In this document: in pieces, positions 13,924 through 21,800 of the stretch
How positions within the stretch are numbered: position 1 is the stretch's first letter
How the letters are laid out: the number at the start of each line of letters is the position of its first letter
From: a virus
Reading direction: 5' to 3' (one strand)
Virus record (IMG/VR): IMGVR_UViG_3300006947_000029
Coordinates: 1-40,212 of that record
Length of the DNA stretch: 40,212 nt
Position numbers and translations under genes: made by a program
The notes under the pieces: generated by a model
What the model was told of the DNA's origin: nothing
Database searches by the model: none
Seen by the model: only the letters and a program-made list of their open reading frames with translations

Positions 13924-15778
13924 CTACTTTTCCATCTGTTCTGGTACATACCATTTTCTGTTTATATTTAAAATCGTCACTAACAGCGTTCGAACCCTGC
14001 ATTATATTATCTCTTAAAGATGTCGCTCTGCCCATACCTGTTTCAGTAAACTCAATTTCTACTTCTTCATCTACATCATTTACAAAGTCATAATTAAACT
14101 TTATTCTCCATGGATACCGCACATCTCCTCTAAACATACTGGCATCATTGTATTCTAGTAATCCATCAGGAATGTCAAATTGAGAAGAAAAAGATTTAAT
14201 ATCTTCTTTAACAAGGGCTCTATCTCGCAGACTTAAAGAATCTTTAAATGCTATATATTTTAACGCAAGTGTATATTCATATCTATCAGTTCTAAATAAA
14301 CAAACTTTCTTGTAATAATCGTTTAATATTCCATTGCTGTTTTCTATGTATTCGCAAAACTTATCGTAGAAACCTGGCAAGTCTATAATATTATGAGTTT
14401 CACAATAATTCGCAAGTTCTCGTGTAAAATTAAACTCATGTCCGAGCCTAGTACACCACGTCCATTTAACTGTATCTCGCATTTCATCTCTGTTCATCCA
14501 TTTAGTTGATACAATTTGTTCCATATATTCTTTAACTGGACGAAATTTAGGATTAGCAACTCCAGGAAAATAGACAAATTCTGTTTCTAATTCAAATTTC
14601 TTTCTACTTTCTTCTGATGCTAATTCGGATGCAGGTAATACTGCGACCGCATATATATCACATGCTACTTCTTTGCGAACAACTTCTATATATCCTTCTT
14701 TCCAACTTTTAACTGTCTCGCCTGGGTTACCTATTATTAACTCTGTACTATAAGGTAAATCTATATCTTTACATTTATCAATATAAAAATCAAGGTCATT
14801 AATGCCAAATCCTCCACGCTTAACGATTGAAAGCACTTCAGTATTTCTAGTTTGTAAACTCAAGCATAGAGATTGCAATATATCAGCATCATATAACTTT
14901 TTTGCCATATTAATAAAATCAGATTTGTGATTTTTTGCCCAATTAATAAAAAAACTCTTTGGATATCCATGCTTCTTCTTACTTGCTATAATCATATCAA
15001 CAATAGTGTTATCTCTGTCTTTGAATAATCCAAAGTTATTATCAACAATAAAATAAGTTCCCATCTTATTCTCAACAAGCCAATCAAGGTCATCTTGTAC
15101 TCTGCTTAATTCTGTTTTATAAACTTTATTATGATTAACTGCACCTAAATCACAAAATGTGCAGGCATATGGACAACCTCTTGTAGTTTCCATTATTGGT
15201 ATGAGATTTGGCGTTGGATTAGGAAATAAACCTAATCGATATGGCGATGGTATTATTGATAGGTCGCTTATGCGGTCTTTTCCAACTGACTTAGTATCTA
15301 AGTTAAATGTCCAGTCACCATCAAAGTTAACACTTACATTAGGTATCATTGACATTTCTTCTTTGGTTTTAGATTGAAGAACTTTAGTGAACTTTTTTTC
15401 ACCTTCATAATGTATGACAACATCTACATATGGATGTTCGCTCCACCACTTATCATTAGCAGTTATGGGTATATGAGGTCCACCATAAATTATTAAACAT
15501 TTGGGATATTTCTCTTTAACTTTCTGTACTAAGACATCAGTATAATTGGCATTTACAATATAACAACCGAACGCAAATACTTTTGGATTATCAAGACTAG
15601 CAACAACCTCATCTGGATCTATTGTCTCAAAGAATATTTCCTTTAATTCATATTTTTCTTTGATGTCGGTGTGTGTTTGTGCGTAACTCCATACTGAAGC
15701 GACTGCATATGGCATAAACATCTGCTTACCTGGCTCTAATACACAACTAAATTGTGCTAGATATATATTATGTTTCAT
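13916..15778 (-). CDS. B12-binding-type radical SAM enzyme (copy B)
   Basis: I choose ATG 15778 (MKHNIYLAQFS), which aligns with the start of copy A. The frame is open to 15820, but that start would overlap the ligase gene by 53 nt. The 620-residue product matches copy A over nearly its whole length. It has the cobalamin-type N-terminal domain ending YGGPHIP and the cluster C202-x3-C206-x2-C209 (GCPYACTFC). Its start overlaps the stop of the AMP-ligase gene by 11 nt, which argues for coupled expression. Two active-looking paralogs side by side suggest two successive or alternative reactions. Confidence 0.88.
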   Translation of the reverse strand: MKHNIYLAQFSCVLEPGKQMFMPYAVASVWSYAQTHTDIKEKYELKEIFFETIDPDEVVASLDNPKVFAFGCYIVNANYTDVLVQKVKEKYPKCLIIYGGPHIPITANDKWWSEHPYVDVVIHYEGEKKFTKVLQSKTKEEMSMIPNVSVNFDGDWTFNLDTKSVGKDRISDLSIIPSPYRLGLFPNPTPNLIPIMETTRGCPYACTFCDLGAVNHNKVYKTELSRVQDDLDWLVENKMGTYFIVDNNFGLFKDRDNTIVDMIIASKKKHGYPKSFFINWAKNHKSDFINMAKKLYDADILQSLCLSLQTRNTEVLSIVKRGGFGINDLDFYIDKCKDIDLPYSTELIIGNPGETVKSWKEGYIEVVRKEVACDIYAVAVLPASELASEESRKKFELETEFVYFPGVANPKFRPVKEYMEQIVSTKWMNRDEMRDTVKWTWCTRLGHEFNFTRELANYCETHNIIDLPGFYDKFCEYIENSNGILNDYYKKVCLFRTDRYEYTLALKYIAFKDSLSLRDRALVKEDIKSFSSQFDIPDGLLEYNDASMFRGDVRYPWRIKFNYDFVNDVDEEVEIEFTETGMGRATSLRDNIMQGSNAVSDDFKYKQKMVCTRTDGKVVD

Positions 15779-17186
15779 ACTCGTCAACAATCCATTCACT
15801 ATTTTCTTGTAGAGTTTCATTCATAAAGAATAAATTTATCTTTGGTGCTTGAAACTTATCACCTTTGCTTTGTAATAATTTTGGCATTGTGTCTTTTACT
15901 CTGGTAAATTTAATTGGTACTTGGTAGCCTTCGACTTTATTTTTTGTATAATTATAAAAGTGCTCTGGACTAACATTTCCAGAATAAACACATCCTGGCA
16001 TTTCACCTCGTTCATCATCAACATTTATTTTATACAAATAACAATCGTTAACTTTTTCATGCTTTCCGATATATTCTGCTATCTCATACGGAAAAATATT
16101 TGCTCCACCTCTACTAATAATTACTTCATTGGCACGGCCAATAATGTTATAATTTCCTTCTGGTGTGATTTCGGCTAAATCATCTGAATCCCACCATTCA
16201 CCGTTTGGCGTATTTAATCCACGTACTTCAACTGTACCTTTATCACCAATACGAACTTCGCCGCCTGACAATATATGCCAATCAACTTGCTTACCAACAT
16301 GTCTAATATCTTCACCTTTCTTAGCAAAGTTAACCATGTACGTGCCAACTGAGCCTTCGCCATATACATTCATATATTGGTCTGGGTTATAAAATTTCTG
16401 CCATGCTTCTTGTTGTTCACTAGTTACAATTCCCCCAGTAAACTCTACCGTATTTATTTTAAATGAGCCTTTATTTGCATCCATTACCTTTTGTAACGAT
16501 AATGGGAACCCAATTATCCATGTAGGTTTTTGGTATTCACAAGCACTATCATATTCACTAGGATCTTGGATAACGTGTACCCATCCACCCATCATTAATG
16601 TATGATATGTAAGGTCTTGTGACCACGGAATGTACGGTTGCATAATATTTAAAAATCTGTTAGTTTCTGGTAATGCAAAGTCTGGGTTACCTTTAAGTCT
16701 ATATGATATTGCCTGGCGCCCGTCGCCACCCCAATTACTTTCATCTAATTCGTACACCCCACTATAACATGACGGAATGCCATACTTATTGGTTGTGCCT
16801 GATGAGTACTGACACATATACTCTTTTTCTTGTGTAGTGGACTTTTCAAAATGTATGTGATCAATTGATTTTAATGTACCATCTTTGTTTAATCTAACTA
16901 CTGCGTTGGCATTGTTCTTTTTTAATCTTGCATCTTCTGTGTATTCAGATGCTTTCCATGGAAGTGTTGTACCACTACCATCAAATGAGGCTGCCACCAT
17001 CCATATCCAAGTTTCAACTCTATTTGTTCCTTGAATAGCAATTCTGTGATGTTTAGTATAGCCGTTGTCAATTAGTATTTGTTTACAATCGAGAACTTCG
17101 TTTACAAATTCATTGTAAGTAAGTAATCTATGTTTATCTGAAATTGCTGGCCTGTTGTTTCTAGGAAGCAGGTAAAAAGGACGCAT
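15768..17186 (-). CDS. AMP-forming acyl/aryl-CoA ligase-like enzyme (ANL superfamily)
   Basis: The 472-residue protein has the ordered ANL motifs. The phosphate-binding YSSGTTNKYG is at 127-136, YGEGS at 275-279, the ribose-binding SDDLAEI at 334-340, and the hinge GRANEVIISRGGANIFPYEI at about 350-369. A C-terminal PKLLQSKGDK holds the likely catalytic lysine. Such enzymes activate a carboxylic acid with ATP and transfer it to CoA, a carrier protein or an amine. It is shorter than typical members (about 500-600), mostly at the N-terminus. No carrier protein is visible nearby. It starts one base after the upstream gene and leads the radical SAM pair. Confidence 0.88.
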   Translation of the reverse strand: MRPFYLLPRNNRPAISDKHRLLTYNEFVNEVLDCKQILIDNGYTKHHRIAIQGTNRVETWIWMVAASFDGSGTTLPWKASEYTEDARLKKNNANAVVRLNKDGTLKSIDHIHFEKSTTQEKEYMCQYSSGTTNKYGIPSCYSGVYELDESNWGGDGRQAISYRLKGNPDFALPETNRFLNIMQPYIPWSQDLTYHTLMMGGWVHVIQDPSEYDSACEYQKPTWIIGFPLSLQKVMDANKGSFKINTVEFTGGIVTSEQQEAWQKFYNPDQYMNVYGEGSVGTYMVNFAKKGEDIRHVGKQVDWHILSGGEVRIGDKGTVEVRGLNTPNGEWWDSDDLAEITPEGNYNIIGRANEVIISRGGANIFPYEIAEYIGKHEKVNDCYLYKINVDDERGEMPGCVYSGNVSPEHFYNYTKNKVEGYQVPIKFTRVKDTMPKLLQSKGDKFQAPKINLFFMNETLQENSEWIVDEYET

Positions 17187-17187
17187 A

Positions 17188-17616
17188 TTAAAACTTGTCC
17201 TTAATCGTTCCTTTAATAGTTTTCATTTTGCGAATCGCTTCACCATGCTTTGCTGCTGCGACGTTTATTTGGAATGAATCGTTGCTTTCGTTCATTCTTT
17301 GTTTATGATTGGCTGCTTCGTTTAAATAATTATTATATTGCTCATCAAGTTTGACAATTTCAGCATTATCACTTTCAATAGAATTTTTCTTCATTAGATG
17401 ATTTTTAATAATTGCAGTTGCACTCTCAAACAATGCTAAGTGACCATACAACACTTTGCTATTTTCAACAACTGTGTAATATGTTTTCTTGTATTGTCCA
17501 ATTGTTTCTTTTTCCAATATTACATTAAACTTTCCTATACCAAATATATTTTCATTGGTTAATTGGTCTAATGCTGACTGTATTAAGTTCTTTGCTTTTC
17601 TTTTTTCGTTTGACAT
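17188..17616 (-). CDS. Conserved phage hypothetical protein
   Basis: A 142-residue Lys/Asn-rich, mostly helical protein (MSNEKRKAKNLIQSALDQL...). A central beta-type stretch (about 28-58, KFNVILEKE...YYTVVENSK) is flanked by long charged helices. No motif is recognised. Its ATG overlaps the upstream stop by one base (TAATG), and the AMP-ligase follows after one base. It therefore joins the late-looking small genes to the biosynthetic cassette in one transcript. It may be a virion or assembly protein; function unknown. Confidence 0.62.
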   Translation of the reverse strand: MSNEKRKAKNLIQSALDQLTNENIFGIGKFNVILEKETIGQYKKTYYTVVENSKVLYGHLALFESATAIIKNHLMKKNSIESDNAEIVKLDEQYNNYLNEAANHKQRMNESNDSFQINVAAAKHGEAIRKMKTIKGTIKDKF

Positions 17617-17825
17617 TATAGGCTACCTATGATTCGTGAAAAATATTTTTTACCATCTTTCATTATTCGTTTTGCTACACCTTTACTTACTAAACCTTGA
17701 GCAATATACTGATCTTTTTCAGATAAATCTTTACTACAATGCTCTTCAGCAAGTGTTTCCCAAAGTTTATGTTCTTGGTTTGTTATGAATACGCCAATAC
17801 CACCAGGACATTCTATTAATTTCAT
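17616..17825 (-). CDS. Small conserved hypothetical protein
   Basis: This 69-residue protein starts MKLIECPGGIGVFITNQEHKLWETL and ends with a basic YFSRIIGSL. The central KDQYIAQGLVSKGVAKRIMKDGKKYF looks like a small winged helix-turn-helix, where the last strand pair follows a Gly. A clear GGAG precedes ATG 17825. It overlaps the next gene by one base. Function unknown. Confidence 0.62.
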   Translation of the reverse strand: MKLIECPGGIGVFITNQEHKLWETLAEEHCSKDLSEKDQYIAQGLVSKGVAKRIMKDGKKYFSRIIGSL

Positions 17826-17827
17826 TT

Positions 17828-18301
17828 CTATCTCCTACTAAGAAGTTGCTTTAATCTATTTATCTCTGCTGAATTTTGAGATGCTTGATTTGAATTTGAT
17901 TGTCTGTGTTGGTCATCTGGATCTTTTGATTGTCTAGATCCTGTTGATTGCTTGTTTGAACCAGCAACTGTTCGAGTTGTGCCGCCGCCTTTTTGTACTG
18001 AATTGGCTTTATTTTGTCTATTTTGTTGGGCAAACCCCGTCTCGCCTTTGCGATCAGTTGCGGCGCTTTGACTATGATGTGTTGCTGCTGTTCCATAACC
18101 ACTTTCGCCTATATTTAAATCTACCATCTTTGAAAACTCTTCATCATCTTCATTTTTAATTATATTGATAAGTTTCATTGTATCGCTAAAATTTAATTCT
18201 GAAAACTGTTGTTTTAGTTGATCAGCAGTTATCTCAATACCAAATTTTACATTGGCATAATCTATAACTGAATCAATTAGTGAATTATTTTGTATTTCCA
18301 T
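17828..18301 (-). CDS. Protein with a disordered Gln/Ser/Asn-rich tail
   Basis: The first 70 residues are a folded helical region (MEIQNNSLIDSVIDYANVKFGIEI...). Residues about 75-145 are low complexity, rich in Gln, Ser, Asn, Gly and Thr. A short helix NRLKQLLSRR closes the protein. Such tails are common in virion-internal or scaffold-like proteins. The ATG overlaps the upstream stop by one base, so it is coupled to the basic protein. No function is assigned. Confidence 0.62.
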   Translation of the reverse strand: MEIQNNSLIDSVIDYANVKFGIEITADQLKQQFSELNFSDTMKLINIIKNEDDEEFSKMVDLNIGESGYGTAATHHSQSAATDRKGETGFAQQNRQNKANSVQKGGGTTRTVAGSNKQSTGSRQSKDPDDQHRQSNSNQASQNSAEINRLKQLLSRR

Positions 18302-18591
18302 TATCTTCTATTCTTATTTAGTGATCTAACAATTTTACTTGCTGGATTTGTTCTTTTTACTCGTTGTGCTTTTTTCATCATACGAGCGCCTTTGGCTGCT
18401 CTTGTTCTACGCATAACATAACGCTTCTTTAAATCAAGTGGAGCATTACATTGCTTTGGACTTCCTACAATCCTGCCTTTACGTTTACCAACTAGGCAAC
18501 GAAACTTTTTAACTACTTTATTTCCTCTTTTTGCAAAAATTACTTTTGCTTCGGATATAACAGTACTATATGATTCGTTTAAAAATTTCAT
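18301..18591 (-). CDS. Small highly basic protein
   Basis: The 96-residue protein is very rich in Lys and Arg (VKKFRCLVGKRKGRIVG and RRTRAAKGARMMKKAQRVKR), with two Cys at about 32 and 48. It resembles basic nucleic-acid-binding proteins, and I recall similar conserved proteins in marine T4-like phages. DNA packing or binding to the capsid interior is a reasonable guess but not demonstrated. It begins directly after the holin-like gene. Confidence 0.66.
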   Translation of the reverse strand: MKFLNESYSTVISEAKVIFAKRGNKVVKKFRCLVGKRKGRIVGSPKQCNAPLDLKKRYVMRRTRAAKGARMMKKAQRVKRTNPASKIVRSLNKNRR

Positions 18592-18891
18592 TTATCCACC
18601 AACTGCACTTAATACTGCAGGTGCTATGCCCCCGCCTAAATTTAGTAACAACAATACTATTGTTGATAGCAAACCAGCAACAACTGTTGCCGCTGCACCA
18701 AATATCAACTTATTTCCTGATAATTTATCTGCAGTTTGCTGATCAGACATTTCTTTAATTACGTCAACTAAATCGTCAACCTTTGTTTCTAATTTATCTA
18801 ATTTATCTTCTAACACTCGATACCTCGCCGCGCACAAATCTACATGTGCTTCAAGATTTTCACTCTCAAGTCTGGATTGTTTTATTGCCAT
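18592..18891 (-). CDS. XhlA/holin-like membrane protein
   Basis: The 99-residue protein has a coiled coil at about 16-50 (YRVLEDKLDKLETKVDDLVDVI) and one hydrophobic segment at about 64-88 (LIFGAAATVVAGLLSTIVLLLLNLG), followed by a short Gly/Ala tail. Coiled coil plus a C-terminal membrane helix is the layout of XhlA/hemolysin-associated holin-like proteins. It may act at the inner membrane during lysis. It follows an exact late-type TATAAATA at 18967-18974 with a leader of about 70 nt containing a hairpin. No T4 gpt holin similarity is seen. Confidence 0.65.
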   Translation of the reverse strand: MAIKQSRLESENLEAHVDLCAARYRVLEDKLDKLETKVDDLVDVIKEMSDQQTADKLSGNKLIFGAAATVVAGLLSTIVLLLLNLGGGIAPAVLSAVGG

Positions 18892-18938
18892 TTAATTCTT
18901 CAATTTTTTAGCAGCATCTTAATTGAGCTGATTTACAT

Positions 18939-18960
18939 AAAGACATATCATTATGTCCTT
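18939..18960 (-). promoter_or_regulatory. Hairpin in the leader of the holin-like gene
   Basis: On the minus strand AAGGACAT and ATGTCTTT form an 8-bp stem (one G-U pair) around a 6-nt loop. It begins a few nucleotides after the expected start site of the late promoter. There is no U-run afterwards, so it is more likely a 5' stabiliser or translation control element than a terminator. Confidence 0.4.
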
Positions 18961-18966
18961 GTATAC

Positions 18967-18974
18967 TATTTATA
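18967..18974 (-). promoter_or_regulatory. Late-type promoter (TATAAATA) for the holin-like gene
   Basis: Exact TATAAATA on the minus strand, followed by GTATAC, in the 87-bp gap just after the stop of gene 18979-19404. It matches the T4 late -10 element and precedes a lysis-type gene. Confidence 0.6.
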
Positions 18975-18978
18975 CGTC

Positions 18979-19404
18979 TTAGCCATCTGATGTCACATAT
19001 GTTTTGGCAAAATACATATTTTTTGTATTTCCATAACAAATCATTGCGTTATCATCACTCTCAATTGTTTCATTTAATCTAGTTGCGACAGGAACGTTGT
19101 TAACATCATGTAATGCATAATAAAACTCGTCTTCATAAAGTTTCCATGCTTCTATATCACTAGAAAATGTTACTTCCCAAACAGTATGTGTTCCAGCGTA
19201 TGCATCTCCAAAATCATAGTCGCTTAAATCTTGCTTTGGTAAGACCTGCACATGGACATCTAATAACTGTGTCCTCATTGCTAATGTTTGTGTTAAACTG
19301 TTTAAATTTTGTGATTGTTTGTACGGATGACTGTACCCTTTTGGGTTATTGTCGCCTGAATCAGTGATATCAATTAAAGTGAAGCCAACATAAGTGTTGA
19401 GCAT
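18979..19404 (-). CDS. Conserved phage hypothetical protein
   Basis: A 141-residue protein starting MLNTYVGFTLIDITDSGDNNPKG with a mixed alpha/beta profile. It contains HTVWEVTFSSDIEAWKLYEDEFYYALHDVNNVPVATRLNE, suggesting a compact domain with a beta sheet and one helix. It follows the upstream gene after 2 nt and precedes the late promoter for the holin-like gene. Small proteins of this type are common next to virion genes in marine myoviruses; no role can be assigned. Confidence 0.62.
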   Translation of the reverse strand: MLNTYVGFTLIDITDSGDNNPKGYSHPYKQSQNLNSLTQTLAMRTQLLDVHVQVLPKQDLSDYDFGDAYAGTHTVWEVTFSSDIEAWKLYEDEFYYALHDVNNVPVATRLNETIESDDNAMICYGNTKNMYFAKTYVTSDG

Positions 19405-19406
19405 GG

Positions 19407-20096
19407 TTAAAGTGGTGCTGATTTACCAATTGCATAGCCACCTGCAAACGCACCAACTTTTCGTGCAATTGTTTTACCAATACTACCTTTCTTAGCACCA
19501 CTGATGCCTAGGCCTTTATCTCTCACATAACGATTAAACGTTGGTGCTAAATCACTACGTTTAGCATTTAATTTAAAATGCCTTGTAATCTGTGACGCTG
19601 CCAACTGTTGCTGTGTTGTATTAAGTCTATCCCAATCTTGTACTAATCTTCTTGCTGCTCTTAATTTAGGATCTTGAATTGCAAGATCTTTTTCTAATTT
19701 AAATAAAAATGTTTTTGCTTGTTGTTGTGTTAAATTTCCTGATCTCATTTGTTTAACAAACCTTGTAATTTTTGATCCATCAATGTTTACTCTATTCATT
19801 AATAGTTTATCTTTTTGACTTGTTAAAAAATCTGGATTCTGTAAACTATAAATTGTTTGATATAAATCTGTTCCACCAGGACTTGGTTTATTAAACGAAC
19901 CATATTGTGCTGTTCTGGCTGCGTAAGCCGTTGCCTGCGGTGCATAATCATAATCCTTGCTCATTACGAACAGGCTTAATGCACTTACAAATAAGTGATC
20001 AGTTAAGACACGAGCGCCTTCACGTGAAATTTGGTCGCGTGTCTTAAACATACGAGCCTCTCCAAGTGTTTGTATAAATTCTAATTTTTCACTCAT
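19407..20096 (-). CDS. Hypothetical protein, probably virion-associated
   Basis: The 229-residue protein is basic and helical, with Gln-rich patches (NLTQQQAKTF, NTTQQQLAASQ) and a Gly-rich hydrophobic end (RKVGAFAGGYAIGKSAPL) that might insert in a membrane. There is no signal peptide or enzyme motif. It overlaps the upstream DUF6356-like gene by 4 nt (ATGA) and follows a GGAGAAAGAAG stretch. Function unknown. Confidence 0.6.
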   Translation of the reverse strand: MSEKLEFIQTLGEARMFKTRDQISREGARVLTDHLFVSALSLFVMSKDYDYAPQATAYAARTAQYGSFNKPSPGGTDLYQTIYSLQNPDFLTSQKDKLLMNRVNIDGSKITRFVKQMRSGNLTQQQAKTFLFKLEKDLAIQDPKLRAARRLVQDWDRLNTTQQQLAASQITRHFKLNAKRSDLAPTFNRYVRDKGLGISGAKKGSIGKTIARKVGAFAGGYAIGKSAPL

Positions 20097-20293
20097 TCTT
20101 CTTTCTCCATTGATTTATAAAGTGCAATAATTTGCTCTGTTGCATATTTCTCAAAATATGCTGGCATTAATATGTGTACTAATAATGCTAACTCTATCTT
20201 TTTTAACTTAAATATAATCTTTGAGGCATACATAAAGTGTGACCAATAAGTCATATTAACATTATTCAAATGCTTCTTTGACTCTTTAAACAT
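20093..20293 (-). CDS. Small membrane-associated protein, DUF6356-like
   Basis: This 66-residue protein begins MFKESKKHLNNVNMTYWSHFMYASKI, then has a hydrophobic stretch KIELALLVHILMPAYF, and ends with a helix. The NMTYWSHF start and a single membrane-like helix followed by P-x-x-F recall DUF6356 proteins, which occur in bacteria and some marine phages. The function of that family is not known to me. It overlaps the next gene by 4 nt. No ribosome site is evident, so translation may depend on the upstream gene, whose stop lies 2 nt before. Confidence 0.6.
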   Translation of the reverse strand: MFKESKKHLNNVNMTYWSHFMYASKIIFKLKKIELALLVHILMPAYFEKYATEQIIALYKSMEKEE

Positions 20294-20295
20294 AT

Positions 20296-21495
20296 TTATC
20301 GTTGCTGTGCCATATTAGCTGCAGTAAAACCAGCACGATTAACTAATTTAACATCTTTATCAATTACATATCCTTCACCACCACGCTGTCCGCCTGTTGA
20401 TGCTTCTATATCTGCTTTTTGTGAATCTAATTTATTAATAACTTGATTTTTTATTAATTTAATACTGTTAATAAACCCAAACAATGCATTAAATCCATCT
20501 TTATTATCTGTAACCCATTGGCCAAGTCGTTGTTTCTTTTGATCACTTAACTTTGCAGTATCAATCCAATCTATAAAGTTATTACCTAAGTTAGATAAAT
20601 TTCCAGTTTTTACACTATTATTAATATACGTATACAAAATATCTGCAAAGTTCTTCATTTTTAATTCTTCAGGCACATTTAATAAATCATCTATTGATTT
20701 TGAATGTTTATTTAAAAACTTTTCCAAATCGTCTACTGCTGGAATATCAACGCCTGGCGACTGTGTCATTGTTACAGGTGGCATAATCATAGTGCTACCG
20801 CTTTGAAATCTGCTCATATCAACGTTATTTTTGTTTCCATCTAAATCTATAGCCATATGAATTACTATACCAACGTCGCTATCTGCAATTTTTTTACCAA
20901 TATCACTTTGTGCATCAACTGAATATAAAGTTGTGTTAGGCTTAAACGTTAGTCTTCCTTTGTCTAATTGAGGAGTGGTGAACCAAAGCAAATCGCCATG
21001 TACATACCCTCTAAAGTCTGCAGGTACATTACTTTCTACTTTAGACCAAATTGCTTTCATCTTGCCAATAAAGTCTCCGTACCCTTGTGGATTTTTTTCA
21101 TACCCTGGACGATTTTTCAACATACCCTCTAATCCGTCTGCTGACTTTACTTTACCATCATATCCCTTTGCGCCGAAGCCACTTTTGTCAGTAAGTATAA
21201 ATTCACCTTTTTCATCGCGGCCAAATATGACTGCTGGTGAACCATCCCACTTAATTGTTATAGTGCTTGGGTTTGATTCTATTTGATGTAATGCAGAAAT
21301 GGCTTTTTTACCACCTGCGTATCCTTTTGGACCGTCAAGACCTAGAATAAGGTCCTCTAAATGCTGAATTCTAGCACCTTCTTTTAATTTTTTTATGTCT
21401 ATTTTATGTAAGCCTGAATGTTGAGTAATACGAGAAGAACGATTATTGCGATCGTTACGTTTCTTTAAACCGGCTAATATATCTTTTATCTTCAT
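20296..21495 (-). CDS. Ligase-like nucleotidyltransferase (KxDG motif)
   Basis: The 399-residue protein contains K82-W-D-G in TITIKWDGSPAVIFGR, matching motif I of the ATP-dependent DNA/RNA ligase and capping-enzyme superfamily, where the Lys takes AMP. VHGDLLW (165-171) fits motif III. EGYVI (374-378) fits motif IV and is the same core as in T4 RNA ligase 1. VKLVNR (382-387) fits motif V. A helical insert of about 150 residues separates III from IV. The predicted activity is nucleic acid ligation or adenylation; the substrate is unknown. The start is ATGA-coupled to the small gene upstream. Confidence 0.72.
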   Translation of the reverse strand: MKIKDILAGLKKRNDRNNRSSRITQHSGLHKIDIKKLKEGARIQHLEDLILGLDGPKGYAGGKKAISALHQIESNPSTITIKWDGSPAVIFGRDEKGEFILTDKSGFGAKGYDGKVKSADGLEGMLKNRPGYEKNPQGYGDFIGKMKAIWSKVESNVPADFRGYVHGDLLWFTTPQLDKGRLTFKPNTTLYSVDAQSDIGKKIADSDVGIVIHMAIDLDGNKNNVDMSRFQSGSTMIMPPVTMTQSPGVDIPAVDDLEKFLNKHSKSIDDLLNVPEELKMKNFADILYTYINNSVKTGNLSNLGNNFIDWIDTAKLSDQKKQRLGQWVTDNKDGFNALFGFINSIKLIKNQVINKLDSQKADIEASTGGQRGGEGYVIDKDVKLVNRAGFTAANMAQQR

Positions 21496-21740
21496 TTATC
21501 ATCTCTTACCTTTTTAATACCACGAACAAATCTATCACTATCACGATTTTTTATGCTTAATAATAAACGTTTTTGTAAATCAGCTGCGGTTGGTTCATCA
21601 AATGAAGTTTCAATCATTTCTAAAAGATTAATAATACTATTAAGAGCATTAATTCCTCTACTTTCCAATAATTGTGTTCTATCTTTTACTGGAGATATTG
21701 CATTAATCTCTTCCAATAAACTACGAGTTCTCTTTTTCAT
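21492..21740 (-). CDS. Small helical hypothetical protein
   Basis: An 82-residue, mostly helical, charged protein (MKKRTRSLLEEINAISPVKDRTQLLESRGINALNSII...). Its stop overlaps the start of the ligase-like gene by 4 nt, so it may be a partner or simply coupled. A late-like CTAAATAC lies about 35 nt upstream of ATG 21740. No domain is recognised. Confidence 0.6.
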   Translation of the reverse strand: MKKRTRSLLEEINAISPVKDRTQLLESRGINALNSIINLLEMIETSFDEPTAADLQKRLLLSIKNRDSDRFVRGIKKVRDDK

Positions 21741-21771
21741 AATGATTTTTCCAAGGTTACTTTATATATAT

Positions 21772-21779
21772 GTATTTAG
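21772..21779 (-). promoter_or_regulatory. Possible late promoter (GCTAAATAC)
   Basis: The minus strand reads GCTAAATAC, one base different from the recurring GCATAAATAC site, in the 60-bp gap after helicase gp41. It would start transcription of the ligase-like gene pair. Confidence 0.4.
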
Positions 21780-21800
21780 CCTAAATTGCCACAAAACTAT

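Noticed and set aside
13916-15778. A mobile element behind the radical SAM duplication
   Set aside because: No transposase, terminal inverted repeats or target duplications border the pair. A simple tandem duplication is enough.
15779-15820. Longer start of radical SAM copy B
   Set aside because: ATG 15778 aligns with the beginning of copy A, and the extra 14 residues lie within the end of the ligase gene.
17070-17095. TTGACA followed by TATACT inside the AMP-ligase gene
   Set aside because: The spacer is only 5 bp, and no gene starts behind it, so it cannot be a sigma70 promoter.
18939-18960. Terminator call for the hairpin after the late promoter
   Set aside because: There is no U-run after the stem, and it lies in the leader of the following gene.
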